Shown piece after piece: positions 1 to 8,146 of a stretch of 23,830 nucleotides of DNA. The stretch comes from JBBDIM01 sp040880405 (GTDB lineage: Bacteria > Planctomycetota > Planctomycetia > Pirellulales > Pirellulaceae). The stretch is taken from positions 1-23,830 of the forward strand of contig JBBDIM010000117.1 of NCBI GenBank assembly GCA_040880405.1, given 5' to 3'. A model generated the notes under the pieces. That model worked only from the letters and a program-made list of their open reading frames with translations. It was not told where the DNA came from and did not search any database. Position numbers and translations under genes: made by a program. The stretch's first letter is position 1. Each line of letters begins with the position of its first letter.

Positions 1-2
1 AA

Positions 3-824
3 CCATTCTTCGCCTGGGTCTGTTTCCACGAACCCCACGAACCGGTCGCCTCGCCCCGCGATTTAGTAGCCCAGTATGCCGGGGCCAAAAAGCGGGGCGA
101 AGCGGAGTATTACGCCAACGTCGCCAATATGGATCGCGCGGTCGGTAGTTTGATGAAGACCTTGGACGAGCTCAATCTGGCCGAAAACACCCTGGTCCTC
201 TTCACCAGCGACAACGGCCCCGAGACCCTCGACCGATACCAGGGTGCTTGGCGGTCGCACGGCAGGCCCGGGCCGCTGCGGGGGATGAAACTGCACATTT
301 ACGAAGGGGGAATCCGGGTTCCGAGCATCGCCCGATTCCCGGGCAAAATTCAGCCCGGCACCGAGTCGGCCGAACCGTTTTCCGGTGTCGATGTTCTCCC
401 GACCCTCTGCGATATGGCGGGGGGCGAGTTGCCGGAAGACCTGGTGTTGGACGGGGCGAATGCCGTGGCGGCGCTAAAGGGCGAAAAAGTAGAGCGGGAG
501 TCCCCCCTGTTTTGGCATTACTATCGAGCTTTCGGGACCGCGAAGGTGGCGATTCGCGAGGGGGACTGGAAACTAGTGGCCCACTGGGACGGCCCGGTCT
601 TGAATCCCGGCGGCAGCTTGCATGACGGCGACTACGAGTTGATCAAAAACGCGAAGCTCAGCCATTACGAACTGTACAACCTAAAGAACGACATTGGCGA
701 GGAAAAGGATGTCGCGGCCGACCATCTGGACGTCACTGCCCAACTGGCGGTCAAAATCCAGGAAAAATATGCGGAGGTCATCGCCGAGGCCCCGGAATGG
801 GAACTGCCCGCTAAACAGCCGTAA
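3..824 (+). CDS. Type I sulfatase, C-terminal part (5' end outside window)
   Basis: The reading frame is open from the first bases of the window, so the N-terminal part, including the formylglycine motif, lies upstream. About 273 residues are visible. They begin with a PFFAWVCFHEPHEP stretch, the usual sulfatase strand with its metal/substrate-proximal histidines. A TSDNGPE segment follows, which is the conserved Asp-Asn metal-binding loop. Next comes KLHIYEGGIRVPSIARFPG, the typical lysine/YEGG-RVP segment, and then the C-terminal subdomain with DWKLV and ELYNLKNDIGE. Family members hydrolyse sulfate esters, in planctomycetes usually of algal or other polysaccharides, and are normally exported. 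Substrate cannot be told from this part. The family call is secure; arylsulfatase A-like specificity is only a default label. Confidence 0.9.
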   Translation, partial: PFFAWVCFHEPHEPVASPRDLVAQYAGAKKRGEAEYYANVANMDRAVGSLMKTLDELNLAENTLVLFTSDNGPETLDRYQGAWRSHGRPGPLRGMKLHIYEGGIRVPSIARFPGKIQPGTESAEPFSGVDVLPTLCDMAGGELPEDLVLDGANAVAALKGEKVERESPLFWHYYRAFGTAKVAIREGDWKLVAHWDGPVLNPGGSLHDGDYELIKNAKLSHYELYNLKNDIGEEKDVAADHLDVTAQLAVKIQEKYAEVIAEAPEWELPAKQP

Positions 825-969
825 GGCTCACCAGAACAGCGGACCTTCCTTTAAGTGGAAACGGAAAAATAACTTCCGGGTCGGCAAAAAAACAGGAGCC
901 AACCAGGATTCGGCGCACGCGGAAAGGGGGAGAGGAGATGGAAATGACTGTCGAATTATTAAAACCGGG

Positions 970-1055
970 AAACGCAAAGACGCGGAGACGCAGGGACGCA
1001 GAGAAGCAACTAGCGTGGGAGAAGTCCCTCTGCGTCTTGCGTCCTTGCGTCTCAA
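970..1055. repeat. Inverted repeat with periodic arms, GACGCAAAG flavour
   Basis: The left arm (about 971-1006) repeats units such as ACGCAAAG, ACGCGGAG and ACGCAGGG. The right arm (about 1027-1053) carries the complement as TGCGTCTTGCGTCCTTGCGT. The arms can pair imperfectly around a loop of about 20 nt. A lone, degenerate right-arm-like stretch (CTTTGCAGCTTTGCGCCATT) lies near 1326-1345. The remainder of the gene-free stretch 825-1836 holds the other repeats listed here and nothing that looks coding. Confidence 0.7.
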
Positions 1056-1166
1056 TCCCGTCTGACATTGCTAGGTCACCAACCTTCCCGCCCCGAGAAA
1101 GCCAAACCACAGCGAAGACCATCGGTGAAATCCGAGTAGTCCGTGGTTCAAAACGAAGCAGGATCT

Positions 1167-1266
1167 AACCACGAATGACACGAAATACACGAATAACAAC
1201 CAAGAATTGAATGCACCGAAAAACCTCTCCCCGTATTCGTGTCATTCGTGTGTTTCGTGGTTGAAA
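1167..1266 (+). repeat. Inverted repeat with periodic arms, CACGAATGA flavour, copy 1
   Basis: The left arm at 1167-1196 begins AACCACGAATGACACGAAA. The right arm at 1234-1262 is its approximate complement, ending TTTCGTGGTT, followed by GAAAAAG. The arm units have a period of about 9-10 nt. The related copy at 6610-6779 has the same ends but a different interior. Confidence 0.8.
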
Positions 1267-1408
1267 AAGAGATCCGCGAGAGAGTCAAACAACGTGGTAA
1301 CCTTTCCCGCTCAATTCCCTCCTTTGCAGCTTTGCGCCATTGCGAGGACCGTGGGGGGAACTGCGGGTTGGGTGTGCCCCCAAAGGCGAAGCAAGTTGGC
1401 ACGTCGCA

Positions 1409-1482
1409 GGGGATGAGTCCGATTATCTAGAACTGGCAAGGCACGCAGCCCCGTGGGCCCGGCGATAATCGTACTTATCCCC
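1409..1482. repeat. 74-nt GGGGATAAG inverted element, copy a
   Basis: The ends are GGGGATGAGTCCGATTATC (1409-1427) and GATAATCGTACTTATCCCC (1464-1482), nearly perfect complements. Total length is 74 nt, the same as the copies at 9827-9900 and 11360-11433. The central part differs from those two. The form resembles REP/MITE-like palindromic elements. Confidence 0.7.
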
Positions 1483-1545
1483 CTCGCCACGCCGAAGCGA
1501 GTGCGCGGTTGAGAATTGATACGCCCTTGGCCGGTTGCGCGGGAG

Positions 1546-1649
1546 GGGGATAAGTCCCGTGTTGGATGCTTCGCACGCGGGTTTTCATTTTCTGAAATGC
1601 AGAGCGAGGGGACTCATCCCCTGCGAGGTCACGTCGTCGGGGATGAGTC
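1546..1649. repeat. Degenerate GGGGATAAG elements with a perfect 11-bp hairpin
   Basis: GGGGATAAGTCCC at 1546-1558 faces GGGGACTCATCCCC at 1608-1621. In addition GACTCATCCCC (1611-1621) and GGGGATGAGTC (1639-1649) form a perfect 11-bp stem with a 17-nt loop. This looks like remnants of the same family as 1409-1482, reduced and rearranged. Confidence 0.5.
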
Positions 1650-1756
1650 TGGGCTGTCAAAAATTCGGTCTTGGGGCGGTTTTTGTTTGTGCGGGTTTTG
1701 TCCCGATTCCAAGGTCCGATAGTGAAAACCAATGTCGGGGAGAGTCCCCAGCGCGC

Positions 1757-1782
1757 AAAAAAAACCTCGCCGCGGGGCGAGG
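1757..1782 (-). terminator. Rho-independent terminator of the BBP7-like gene
   Basis: On the minus strand the sequence reads CCTCGCC, a short loop, GGCGAGG, then eight T residues. It lies about 55 nt after the stop codon at 1837. The GC-rich stem plus uninterrupted T-run is the classic intrinsic terminator form. Confidence 0.85.
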
Positions 1783-1836
1783 TCTGGCAGAAAGTTCGCA
1801 GGGAACCGAGTCGGCGATGATCCCGTTCGATGGAAG

Positions 1837-2685
1837 TTACCGGCGAACCGTCACCCCGAAGGCGACCCCCGTAATCAGCAGCGATTGGCTGTCTCCCGTA
1901 CCGGCGAAAGGATTGTCCTCGCGGACGATGCCGGTTCCGTAGTACAAGGTGTTCCAGCTAATGTCGAAGGCGATGTCTCGCGTCAGGTAGTAACCGGCAC
2001 CCAGTTTGAATTCACCGGCGACCACCGCGTTTTCGAGGGCGACGATTTCTCCACGCCATCCCCAGTTGTGACCCGCCAAGGCCTTCGCTTCGGCGTGCAG
2101 CATCCACTGGCCGCGACGAGTGAACAACCGTCCCCCCAACTGCCCGGTCAGGATGTTGTTTTCCATCTTGATGAAGGGGTTGCTCTCATCCTCGAATTTG
2201 GTGTACCGCAGGCCGACCAGCGGTTCGAAGTAGCCACCATGGTGACCCGCCTCCATCCGCCAGGTCTTATTCAACTCAACGCTGTTGAATTTACCCTCGT
2301 TCACGCCCACGTAGGACGGACCATCGAGGTTCCAGACCGTTGCCGACCAGCCATGGTCCTCGGTCGACATCCAGCCCAGATCGACGCGGTTACCCCAGGC
2401 CTTGTCGCCGTCGTAGTGGCCCGGCGCGGTATCCCCTCGGCCAACATTCATGTGCAGCCGATGGTATTCGAAGAACAGACCGTAGTTGGGGGAGATCGTA
2501 TTACTCCCATACTCCTCGGTAATTCGCGGCGCGAAAAACTGAAGATCGTAGTTTTCAAAATTGACGTCGGTGAAAGGCTGGTAAAAACCAGGCAATTCAG
2601 GACTGCTTTGGGCGTGTGCGGATGAAGCGGCAAACATGCTCGCCGCGGCAATCAATCCCCACGTGATTTTACGAAGATGCAACAT
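1837..2685 (-). CDS. Secreted BBP7-like putative outer-membrane beta-barrel protein
   Basis: The 282-residue protein starts with a clear signal peptide: Lys/Arg near the start, a hydrophobic core, and likely cleavage after SSAHA at residue 25. The mature part is rich in aromatic and glycine residues in alternating strand-like patterns, such as GLFFEYHRLHMNVGRGD, GYFEPLVGLRYTKF, FKLGAGYYLTRDIAFDI and NTLYYGTGIV, and ends in hydrophobic strand-forming residues. This pattern fits planctomycete BBP7/DUF1551-type barrel proteins, which are shorter here than many relatives. Translation probably starts at the ATG at 2685; an AGG-containing weak ribosome site precedes it. The gene is monocistronic with a strong terminator at 1757-1782. 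Function is not known. The family call rests on pattern recognition and is moderate. Confidence 0.75.
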   Translation of the reverse strand: MLHLRKITWGLIAAASMFAASSAHAQSSPELPGFYQPFTDVNFENYDLQFFAPRITEEYGSNTISPNYGLFFEYHRLHMNVGRGDTAPGHYDGDKAWGNRVDLGWMSTEDHGWSATVWNLDGPSYVGVNEGKFNSVELNKTWRMEAGHHGGYFEPLVGLRYTKFEDESNPFIKMENNILTGQLGGRLFTRRGQWMLHAEAKALAGHNWGWRGEIVALENAVVAGEFKLGAGYYLTRDIAFDISWNTLYYGTGIVREDNPFAGTGDSQSLLITGVAFGVTVRR

Positions 2686-3023
2686 GGTCCACTGCTACCT
2701 TGTGACTTCCATGGTCGTTTGTGCGAACATCGCCCCGGATGGGGCGTTGACGAAAGTTCCTGCCATGCCGGTAGTATCGGAATTCCCGTCAACGCCAGTT
2801 AAGCGAGTTTGGTAAACTCTGCCGAAAATCTGGTCTAATCGGCAAAGATCAACACGCCTGACCCTCCCTTGGCCGGGCTTTAGGAAGACTGGGAAGTCTT
2901 TCAGGCGGCTTTTTCCCTTGAGAAAAGCTGGCACCGCCAGCAGGCGGAAATGTTGTTCCCTGCCCCCGAGGGACATATAGTAAAGGCAATGACTTGTTTC
3001 CCTCAGGAAGGAATGGACATTCG
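2686..3023. other. Divergent intergenic region with one small hairpin
   Basis: This lies between the BBP7-like gene (minus) and the TraB-like gene (plus), so it should hold both promoters, but no convincing -35/-10 pair was found. A perfect hairpin CGCCCC-GGAT-GGGGCG lies at 2731-2746 in the presumed leader of the minus-strand gene. A purine-rich AGGAAGGA at 3005-3012 serves the plus-strand gene. Confidence 0.5.
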
Positions 3024-3938
3024 ATGAATTGTCGTAACCACAGCGTCTACCACTACGTGACCCGCGCGGCAGCCGCTGCTTGCACCCTGGTCCTCGCGAT
3101 TCAAAGCGGAATGGCCCAGGCCGAGCAGCCCGAGGCTCCTGCCGAGCCGGAAAAGGTCGTTTTCCTCCGCACCAAGACCAACGACCAGGGGCAGCCGGTC
3201 AGCCTGCAAACCGCCGTGGCCCGCTATGTGTCCGCCGATGGCAAGTCGAAAGTGACTGTCGACCTGATCGGGGCGGTCCATGTCGGAGAGCGGTCGTACT
3301 ACGACGAACTGAACAAGCGGTTCCAGAAGTACGAGGCCCTGCTTTATGAAATTGTCGCCCCGGAAGGGACCCGGATTCCCAAGGGGGGCGTGCAAGGGGG
3401 TGGAGGACATCCGGTGAGTGCCCTGCAAACCGGGATGAAGGACATGCTCGGGCTGGAGCACCAACTGGAAATCATCGATTACACGGTCGAGAACTTCGTC
3501 CATGCCGACATGACCCCGGATGAATTCGCCGCGGATATGAAAAAGCGGGACGATGGATTCCTGCACATGTTCGGCCGAGTGATGGGTCAGGCCCTCGTGC
3601 AGCAGTCCAAGGCGAAGGGATCGCAGGAGACCGCAATGTTGGCGGCAATGATGTCCAAGGACCGAGAAACCCGCCTGAAGCAGGTCTTCGCCGACCAAAT
3701 CAAGGACATGGACGGCCAGATGCGGGCGATCGAAGGGACCAAAGGCTCGACCATCATTTCCCAGCGCAACGCCAAGGCGTTTCAGGTGCTTCGCCGCGAA
3801 ATGGGTCAGGGGAAAACCAACTTCGGCGTCTTCTACGGAGCGGGGCACTTAGCCGACATGCACAAGCGGCTGGTCAACGACTTCGGCATGAAGCTCGATT
3901 CGATCCAGTGGGTCGACGCCTGGGATCTGACGAAGTAA
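3024..3938 (+). CDS. Secreted TraB/TIKI (GumN-like) family protein
   Basis: The start is set at the ATG at 3024. It follows an AGGAAGGA ribosome site and gives a 304-residue protein with a signal peptide cleaved near AQA at residue 33; an upstream in-frame TTG at 2994 would disrupt that. The core shows the TraB/TIKI hallmarks: a first GxxH motif (GAVHVG, residues 83-88) after a beta strand, EALLYEI, the segment NFVHADMTPDEF, a helix with IISQRNAKAF, and a second GxxH motif (GAGHL, from residue 272). TIKI members are metal-dependent proteases, but bacterial members are mostly uncharacterised, so an extracytoplasmic role is inferred only from the signal peptide. A GTAGCCACGC repeat begins six bases after the stop codon. 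Confidence 0.75.
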   Translation: MNCRNHSVYHYVTRAAAAACTLVLAIQSGMAQAEQPEAPAEPEKVVFLRTKTNDQGQPVSLQTAVARYVSADGKSKVTVDLIGAVHVGERSYYDELNKRFQKYEALLYEIVAPEGTRIPKGGVQGGGGHPVSALQTGMKDMLGLEHQLEIIDYTVENFVHADMTPDEFAADMKKRDDGFLHMFGRVMGQALVQQSKAKGSQETAMLAAMMSKDRETRLKQVFADQIKDMDGQMRAIEGTKGSTIISQRNAKAFQVLRREMGQGKTNFGVFYGAGHLADMHKRLVNDFGMKLDSIQWVDAWDLTK

Positions 3939-3944
3939 TCCTCC

Positions 3945-4046
3945 CGTAGCCACGCTCGCGTAGAGCGTGGGAGCCGGCGGGAAAAGTTTGCCCCTGGGGC
4001 CACGTCGGCTAGCACTTCCCCCACGCTTTTGGCAAGCGTGGCTACG
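3945..4046. repeat. GTAGCCACGC inverted repeat, copy 1
   Basis: The outer arms CGTAGCCACGCT (3945-3956) and AGCGTGGCTACG (4035-4046) are perfect complements. Inside each arm is a local hairpin: CCACGCTC-GCGTA-GAGCGTGG (3950-3970) and CCACGCTT-TTGGC-AAGCGTGG (4021-4041). A second, single-hairpin copy is at 9955-9983. It lies right after the TraB-like stop codon and could act as its 3' end, though there is no T-run. Confidence 0.8.
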
Positions 4047-4087
4047 ACGGGTGTTCGCCATGTAAAAACATCTCCGATGTCAAGCGG

Positions 4088-4115
4088 TTTACAACAAAAT
4101 TAGCGTCTTTATACT
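4088..4115 (+). promoter_or_regulatory. Putative sigma70-type promoter of the TIM-barrel gene
   Basis: TTTACA (4088-4093) and TATACT (4110-4115) are each one mismatch from consensus and are separated by 16 nt. Transcription would start near 4122, which supports the ATG at 4134 with a very short leader, or the ATG at 4215 with a leader of about 90 nt. Confidence 0.55.
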
Positions 4116-4133
4116 GGCAACTCCCACGGATCG

Positions 4134-5030
4134 ATGGAGCCAGTGTTGACACCTCTGGCTGGAGGTCCTTGGTCGGTTGATCCAGCCCCTTTTCTCGATG
4201 CGAGATCCGCACGGATGGTGAAGTTCTCGATAAACCAAACGACCACCATGCGTTGGTCGTTCGACGAAGACCTGGTCCACTACCAGCAAGCGGGCATCGG
4301 AGCGGTCCATCTCTGGCGGCGGAAATTATGGGACTTCGGGGTCGAAAAAGCCCACCACCTGGTCGAGGAACTGGGGCTTGAAGTCTCTGCCCTGAGTTGG
4401 GCCGGTGGATTTACCGGGGGGGATGGCCGGGGATATACCGAAAGCCTCCGCGACGCCAAGCAGGCCTTGTTCGAAGCAATCGACCTCCGGGCCAAATGCG
4501 TGGTGGTGTACTCCGGTTCCCGGGGTGGTCATACCCTGAATCATTCCCGCCGCTTGCTCCAGTCGGCGGTATCCGAGATTTTGCCCATCGCGGAAGAGCA
4601 TGGCATCTCGCTCGCCATCAAGCCAATGCACCATGGCTACGGGACCGAATGGTCGATTTTTCGCAAACTGGAAGAGGCGATCCAGTTCACGCAAATGATC
4701 GATTCCCCCTATCTGAAACTAGTACTGGATCTCTATGAATTCGGCCGCTTGCCCATCGACCGCATTGCGTGGGATGAATTGGTGCCGCGATTGGCCCTCG
4801 TGCAACTCGGCGATAGCAAGGCCCCACCGAGGGACGAGCCGAATCGTTGCCGCTTGGGTGAGGGACAGCTCCCCCTGGAACAGTGGGTCCGTCGGCTCAG
4901 CGAACAGGGATACCAAGGCTACTACGATGTCGAGGTCATTGGTGCCGACGTCGAGAATCAGCCCTACGAAGGGTTAATCGAGCATAGTCTCGATTATTTC
5001 CGCGCCTTGGAAACCCGGGTCAATCCGTAG
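4134..5030 (+). CDS. Sugar phosphate isomerase/epimerase-like TIM-barrel protein
   Basis: The 298-residue protein has the AP-endonuclease-2/xylose-isomerase-like TIM-barrel layout. It has a first strand VKFSINQTT, then ELGLEVSALSW, a strand CVVVYSGSRGGH, the HGISLAIKPMHHGYGTEWS region with probable metal/substrate residues, LKLVLDLYEFG, LALVQLGDSK, and a final YYDVEVIG strand whose acidic residues usually bind the divalent metal. Relatives isomerise or epimerise sugars such as inosose or hydroxypyruvate; the substrate here is unknown. The first 27 residues are Pro-rich and unlike the family, so the ATG at 4215 (MVKFSINQ) is a realistic alternative start. The 3' end overlaps the convergent lipoprotein gene by 11 nt. 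Confidence 0.8.
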   Translation: MEPVLTPLAGGPWSVDPAPFLDARSARMVKFSINQTTTMRWSFDEDLVHYQQAGIGAVHLWRRKLWDFGVEKAHHLVEELGLEVSALSWAGGFTGGDGRGYTESLRDAKQALFEAIDLRAKCVVVYSGSRGGHTLNHSRRLLQSAVSEILPIAEEHGISLAIKPMHHGYGTEWSIFRKLEEAIQFTQMIDSPYLKLVLDLYEFGRLPIDRIAWDELVPRLALVQLGDSKAPPRDEPNRCRLGEGQLPLEQWVRRLSEQGYQGYYDVEVIGADVENQPYEGLIEHSLDYFRALETRVNP

Positions 5031-6480
5031 ATTTTCCCCGCGGAATTAGCTCCAGGCAGACCAACCGATCGTCACCCCGCACATACAGTAGCCCGTGCGA
5101 GAGAATGGGCGCGGCCCAGGCCGGATATCGCAGCAAAGGTCTGCCAGTGGTTCCATCTTGGCGAAGCTGGACCTCCGCCAGCACCTCGTACTTCTCCGGG
5201 TTCGCCTTGATCAGCCGCAGCCAACCATCCTCGCTCAGGCAAACCAAGTGATCGTCCACCAGCAATAGGGAGGCCCGAGTCAGCCGCGGCTGAGACCAGC
5301 GAACTTCTCCCGTCTTCCACTCGACGCACTTCAGATCGGCGTTGCCGGAATGCCGCCCGCTGCTGCCATATAAAAAGCCATCCTGCTCGACGCAGGTGTT
5401 CCAGTGGGTTTGCATGATCATGTCCCGGGTGCGTTCGTTGTCTTTCCAAACGACGTCGTACCCACCCGGCTTTACCTTCAACAAGGCAGCCCCAGGGCCA
5501 TACGTCTCCGAAATAAACACCTCGTTGCCCACAATCAGCGGTGTGCTGGCGTTCACGCTGTCGCGGACTCGGGCCCGCCATGGGAAATGAAACTGCTGCG
5601 TACCGGTCCTTGGGTCAAACGCCAGCAGGCCCGCTCGGGCAAAGGCAAAGGCCCACGGTTGCCCCTCGATTTCCGCCCAAGTCATGCTGGCGTAGCTCGC
5701 GAGGTCATTTCCCATTTGGTACTTGAGCTCGCCAGTCTTTTTATCCAAGGCGACGATGCAACTGCCACTCGGCTGCACGCGGTCGAGATCGAATCGCCCG
5801 GTATCTTGCGACTCGGCCGGGCTGCCCCCCACCATCACCAACAGCAAATCCTCAAACACAACCGGCGTGCTACCCACCCCAAAAAAGTTTTGCACCACGC
5901 CAAACTCTTCGTTTAGGTTCCGTTTCCAGAGGAGTTTTTGCTCGGCGACATCCAGGCAGTGGAGTTCTCCTTCGGCTCCGTACAGGTAAACCCGGCCGTC
6001 ATCCACAATCGGGCTACAGCGGGGGCCGTTGTTGTACCCGAGCAAATCCTCGTAGTCGGTCGGATAGCCATACTGCCACAACAGCTCCCCCGTTTCGGCG
6101 TTGAGCACATCGAGCCGCGCCTGATTCTCATGCCGATCAAACTGAAAATACTTTCCCTCGCTCACCGTCCCAATTGCGTACCCGGTCCCCAGCGGCCGTT
6201 GCCAGATTACCTTGGGCCCTTCCTCCGGCCAGTCCGTGAGAATCCCTGTTTCCCGGCTCGATCCATCCCGCCGCGGCCCGAGAAACGTCGGCCAGTCCTC
6301 GCCCGAGGTTTTTGACTTCTGCCCCCGAGTATTCTGGGCGCTCGGAGTTTGAGCCGCGACCTCTGGGGCTCCGACCTCTAGGGCATTACCTTCTTGGGCT
6401 GGTGAACCACACGCCACCAAAAGTGTCAGGGAAGGTGCCAGCAGCAAGATAATCAGCCAGTAGGGTTGCCGTGTCATCAT
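5020..6480 (-). CDS. PQQ-like beta-propeller lipoprotein
   Basis: The 486-residue protein begins with a lipoprotein signal: hydrophobic segment, lipobox LVAC, lipidated Cys24. A Ser/Thr/Gln-rich linker follows, then the typical planctomycete opening DWPTFLGPRRDGSS. The rest is a run of beta-propeller blades of the PQQ/BamB type: NAETGELLWQYG, DVAEQKLLWKRN, DKKTGELKYQMG, DPRTGTQQFHF, EWKTGEVRWSQ and similar. Such proteins are common in planctomycetes. They are usually anchored in the envelope and may act as scaffolds or bind substrate; dehydrogenase activity is not implied, since no catalytic haem or PQQ-enzyme signature is seen. The adjacent ATG at 6477 is an equal alternative start. It is convergent with, and overlaps, the TIM-barrel gene. 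Confidence 0.85.
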   Translation of the reverse strand: MMTRQPYWLIILLLAPSLTLLVACGSPAQEGNALEVGAPEVAAQTPSAQNTRGQKSKTSGEDWPTFLGPRRDGSSRETGILTDWPEEGPKVIWQRPLGTGYAIGTVSEGKYFQFDRHENQARLDVLNAETGELLWQYGYPTDYEDLLGYNNGPRCSPIVDDGRVYLYGAEGELHCLDVAEQKLLWKRNLNEEFGVVQNFFGVGSTPVVFEDLLLVMVGGSPAESQDTGRFDLDRVQPSGSCIVALDKKTGELKYQMGNDLASYASMTWAEIEGQPWAFAFARAGLLAFDPRTGTQQFHFPWRARVRDSVNASTPLIVGNEVFISETYGPGAALLKVKPGGYDVVWKDNERTRDMIMQTHWNTCVEQDGFLYGSSGRHSGNADLKCVEWKTGEVRWSQPRLTRASLLLVDDHLVCLSEDGWLRLIKANPEKYEVLAEVQLRQDGTTGRPLLRYPAWAAPILSHGLLYVRGDDRLVCLELIPRGKSTD

Positions 6481-6609
6481 GGGATATGGGAAGTTGTCTG
6501 GGAAGGATTTTTGAGCGAGGCCTCAAGGCCGAGGCAGGGATACCTTCAGTATATCCCCCGGAAATTCGAGTGGCCATGATGGAGTTGCCCCCGATTCGCT
6601 GAATGAATC

Positions 6610-6779
6610 AACCACGAATGACACGAAAGACACGAATAAAGAAGAGGGTAGTCAGGTAGGATTGATTTCGCGACCGTTCTCCATAAATCGTTCCGAATCC
6701 CCACGCGGCTAGAAGCCTCAAACGCGGCGTTTTCGCCGCTTGCGATTCGTGTTATTCGTGTGATTCGTGGTTAAAAAAA
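6610..6779 (+). repeat. Inverted repeat with periodic arms, CACGAATGA flavour, copy 2
   Basis: The left arm AACCACGAATGACACGAAAG starts at 6610. The right arm (6745-6772) reads ATTCGTGTTATTCGTGTGAT and ends TTCGTGGTT followed by seven A residues. A small perfect hairpin GCGGCG-TTTT-CGCCGC (6724-6739) lies in the loop. The stretch around 6738-6779 aligns with the right half of the CGCGGATTA-flavoured copy at 12384-12473, with the unit sequence changed. It accounts for most of the gap 6481-6835; nothing else is evident there. Confidence 0.8.
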
Positions 6780-6835
6780 GTGCTTGAATTGAACGAGACC
6801 CAAGGTGGGGTTTGTAAGGTGTCCCAGGTGGCTGC

Positions 6836-7270
6836 ATGTCCGACTTTGTAATCAACGATCAGATTCGCATCCCATGGAGCGAGTTGACCCTCACCTATTC
6901 CCGCAGCCGCGGCCCGGGCGGGCAGAACGTCAACAAGGTGAACTCCAAGGCGAGTCTCCGCTGGAACATCACCACCACCGACGCGATCTCCGAGCACCTC
7001 AAATATCGCCTGACCAAGCGGTGGGGAAACCGGATCACCACCGGCGGTGACCTGATGCTGCATAGCGACACCCACCGCGACCAACGGGCCAATAGCGACG
7101 CCTGCCTCCAAAAGCTCCGCGAGATCCTGCTCGACATCTCCCGACCCCGAAAACCCCGCATCGCCACCAAACCCTCCCGCGGCGCCATCGAGCGGCGGAT
7201 CGAATCAAAACGCCAACAAAGCCAAAGAAAATCAACCCGGCGGCAATCTCGGCGTATTGATCCGGAGTAA
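6836..7270 (+). CDS. arfB: Class I release factor-like peptidyl-tRNA hydrolase ArfB
   Basis: The 144-residue protein has the release-factor catalytic core SRSRGPGGQNVNKVNSKA, with GGQ at residues 28-30, and no stop-codon recognition domain. It ends in a long Arg/Lys-rich tail (from about residue 100) of the kind that enters the empty mRNA channel. This is the architecture of ArfB/YaeJ, which rescues ribosomes stalled on truncated mRNAs by hydrolysing the peptidyl-tRNA. Length matches the family (about 140 residues). AGGTGG sits four bases before the ATG. The CrtA-like gene follows on the same strand after about 90 nt that contain a hairpin repeat, so co-transcription is possible but unproven. 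Confidence 0.92.
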   Translation: MSDFVINDQIRIPWSELTLTYSRSRGPGGQNVNKVNSKASLRWNITTTDAISEHLKYRLTKRWGNRITTGGDLMLHSDTHRDQRANSDACLQKLREILLDISRPRKPRIATKPSRGAIERRIESKRQQSQRKSTRRQSRRIDPE

Positions 7271-7286
7271 ACATCCCCCCTGGGAC

Positions 7287-7305
7287 CGCCGACGTCCCGT
7301 CGGCG
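7287..7305. repeat. CGCCGACG-TCC-CGTCGGCG hairpin
   Basis: A perfect 8-bp stem with a 3-nt loop, 17 nt after the arfB stop codon, in the context GGGACCGCCGACGTCCCGTC. Only one copy occurs in this window, and no T-run follows on either strand. It resembles the short palindromic repeats seen in planctomycete spacers and may mark the arfB 3' end. Confidence 0.5.
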
Positions 7306-7361
7306 CTCTGTGCGTTCTCCATTCACTCGTTGCATCTGCACCCTTGCTGCGGTAATCATCG

Positions 7362-8069
7362 GTGATGAACGTGTTCACCTTCCATCTCGCCAACTGCGGA
7401 ATCGCCGCGACTCTCCGGGCACTGGTGCGTCCTCCGAACTCCGCTACCACACCGGGTCTCCTCCACGCGGAGTGCATGATCCCGATGACCCTCGGTCGCC
7501 CGGTGGCCCTCCCGACGCGTTACCGCCCTGATCAAATCGCGCTCTTCGCGCGGTGGGAGAATGAAACCGCGATTGACGATTTTCTGGCCACCTCAAAGCT
7601 AGGAACAGAACTCGCCACAGGATGGCACGTCCGCATGGAGTTTTTGCGTCGCTGGGGGTTCATTTCCCAGTTCGATGACCTCCCGACAGTCGCAAGCGAC
7701 CACGACGAGCTGCGTCCCGTCGTGGCGGTTACCCTGGCGCGTCTGAAACTAACGCAGGCAGTTCGCTTCATTCGCTGGGGCAAACCGGTGGAACAGCAGG
7801 TACGCGACCACCCAGCCACCACCATCTCACTCGCGGCCATGCGCCCGCTGGGAACCTTGTCGACCTTCAGCATTTGGAATACCCAAAAGGCAATGACCGA
7901 TATGGTCAACGGCCGCTCGCAACAGCCGCTGGCCAGCCGACATGCCAACGCCATGCAGGAACGCAACCGAAAAGATTTTCATCACGAATTCACCACGCTG
8001 CGATTCCGACCGATCTCAGAACACGGGATCTGGCAGGATAGAAACCGGTATTTGCCGAAAGTTATTTGA
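7362..8069 (+). CDS. CrtA-like (spheroidene monooxygenase family) protein
   Basis: The protein of about 235 residues carries features recalled from the spheroidene monooxygenase (CrtA) family. These include an N-terminal VFTFHLANCG segment, a central LARLKLTQAVRFIRWGKPV (compare the family's SLLRFWGRVP-type strand), the FSIWNTQKAM segment, and a C-terminal HANAMQERNRKDFHHEFTTLRFRP. Length matches CrtA (about 240). In phototrophs CrtA oxygenates acyclic carotenoids, and family members bind haem. No other carotenoid gene is present in this window, so the substrate here is open. The start could be the GTG at 7362 or the ATG at 7365. The family call comes from remembered motifs, not alignment. 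Confidence 0.65.
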   Translation: MMNVFTFHLANCGIAATLRALVRPPNSATTPGLLHAECMIPMTLGRPVALPTRYRPDQIALFARWENETAIDDFLATSKLGTELATGWHVRMEFLRRWGFISQFDDLPTVASDHDELRPVVAVTLARLKLTQAVRFIRWGKPVEQQVRDHPATTISLAAMRPLGTLSTFSIWNTQKAMTDMVNGRSQQPLASRHANAMQERNRKDFHHEFTTLRFRPISEHGIWQDRNRYLPKVI

Positions 8070-8146
8070 TCGCCGCGACCGAACCATCGCATGTACCCGA
8101 GCCGGGCGTCGGGTGACACTGGCGGCTTGTTCGGCCGGGTGGCCCC

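Noticed and set aside
973..1053. CRISPR array in the periodic repeats
   Set aside because: Units are 9-12 nt with no spacers, arranged as inverted arms, and no cas gene is present.
1732..2625. Long plus-strand reading frame of 297 codons
   Set aside because: It lies opposite the BBP7-like gene, which has a signal peptide, strand-like barrel pattern and terminator. The plus-strand product shows no family features.
2695..2976. 93-codon minus-strand frame between two genes
   Set aside because: No ribosome site, no recognisable motif, and it covers the region expected to hold two divergent promoters.
3003..3848. Long minus-strand reading frame of 281 codons
   Set aside because: It is antisense to the TraB-like gene. 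His/Leu-rich composition typical of an antisense frame, no ribosome site.
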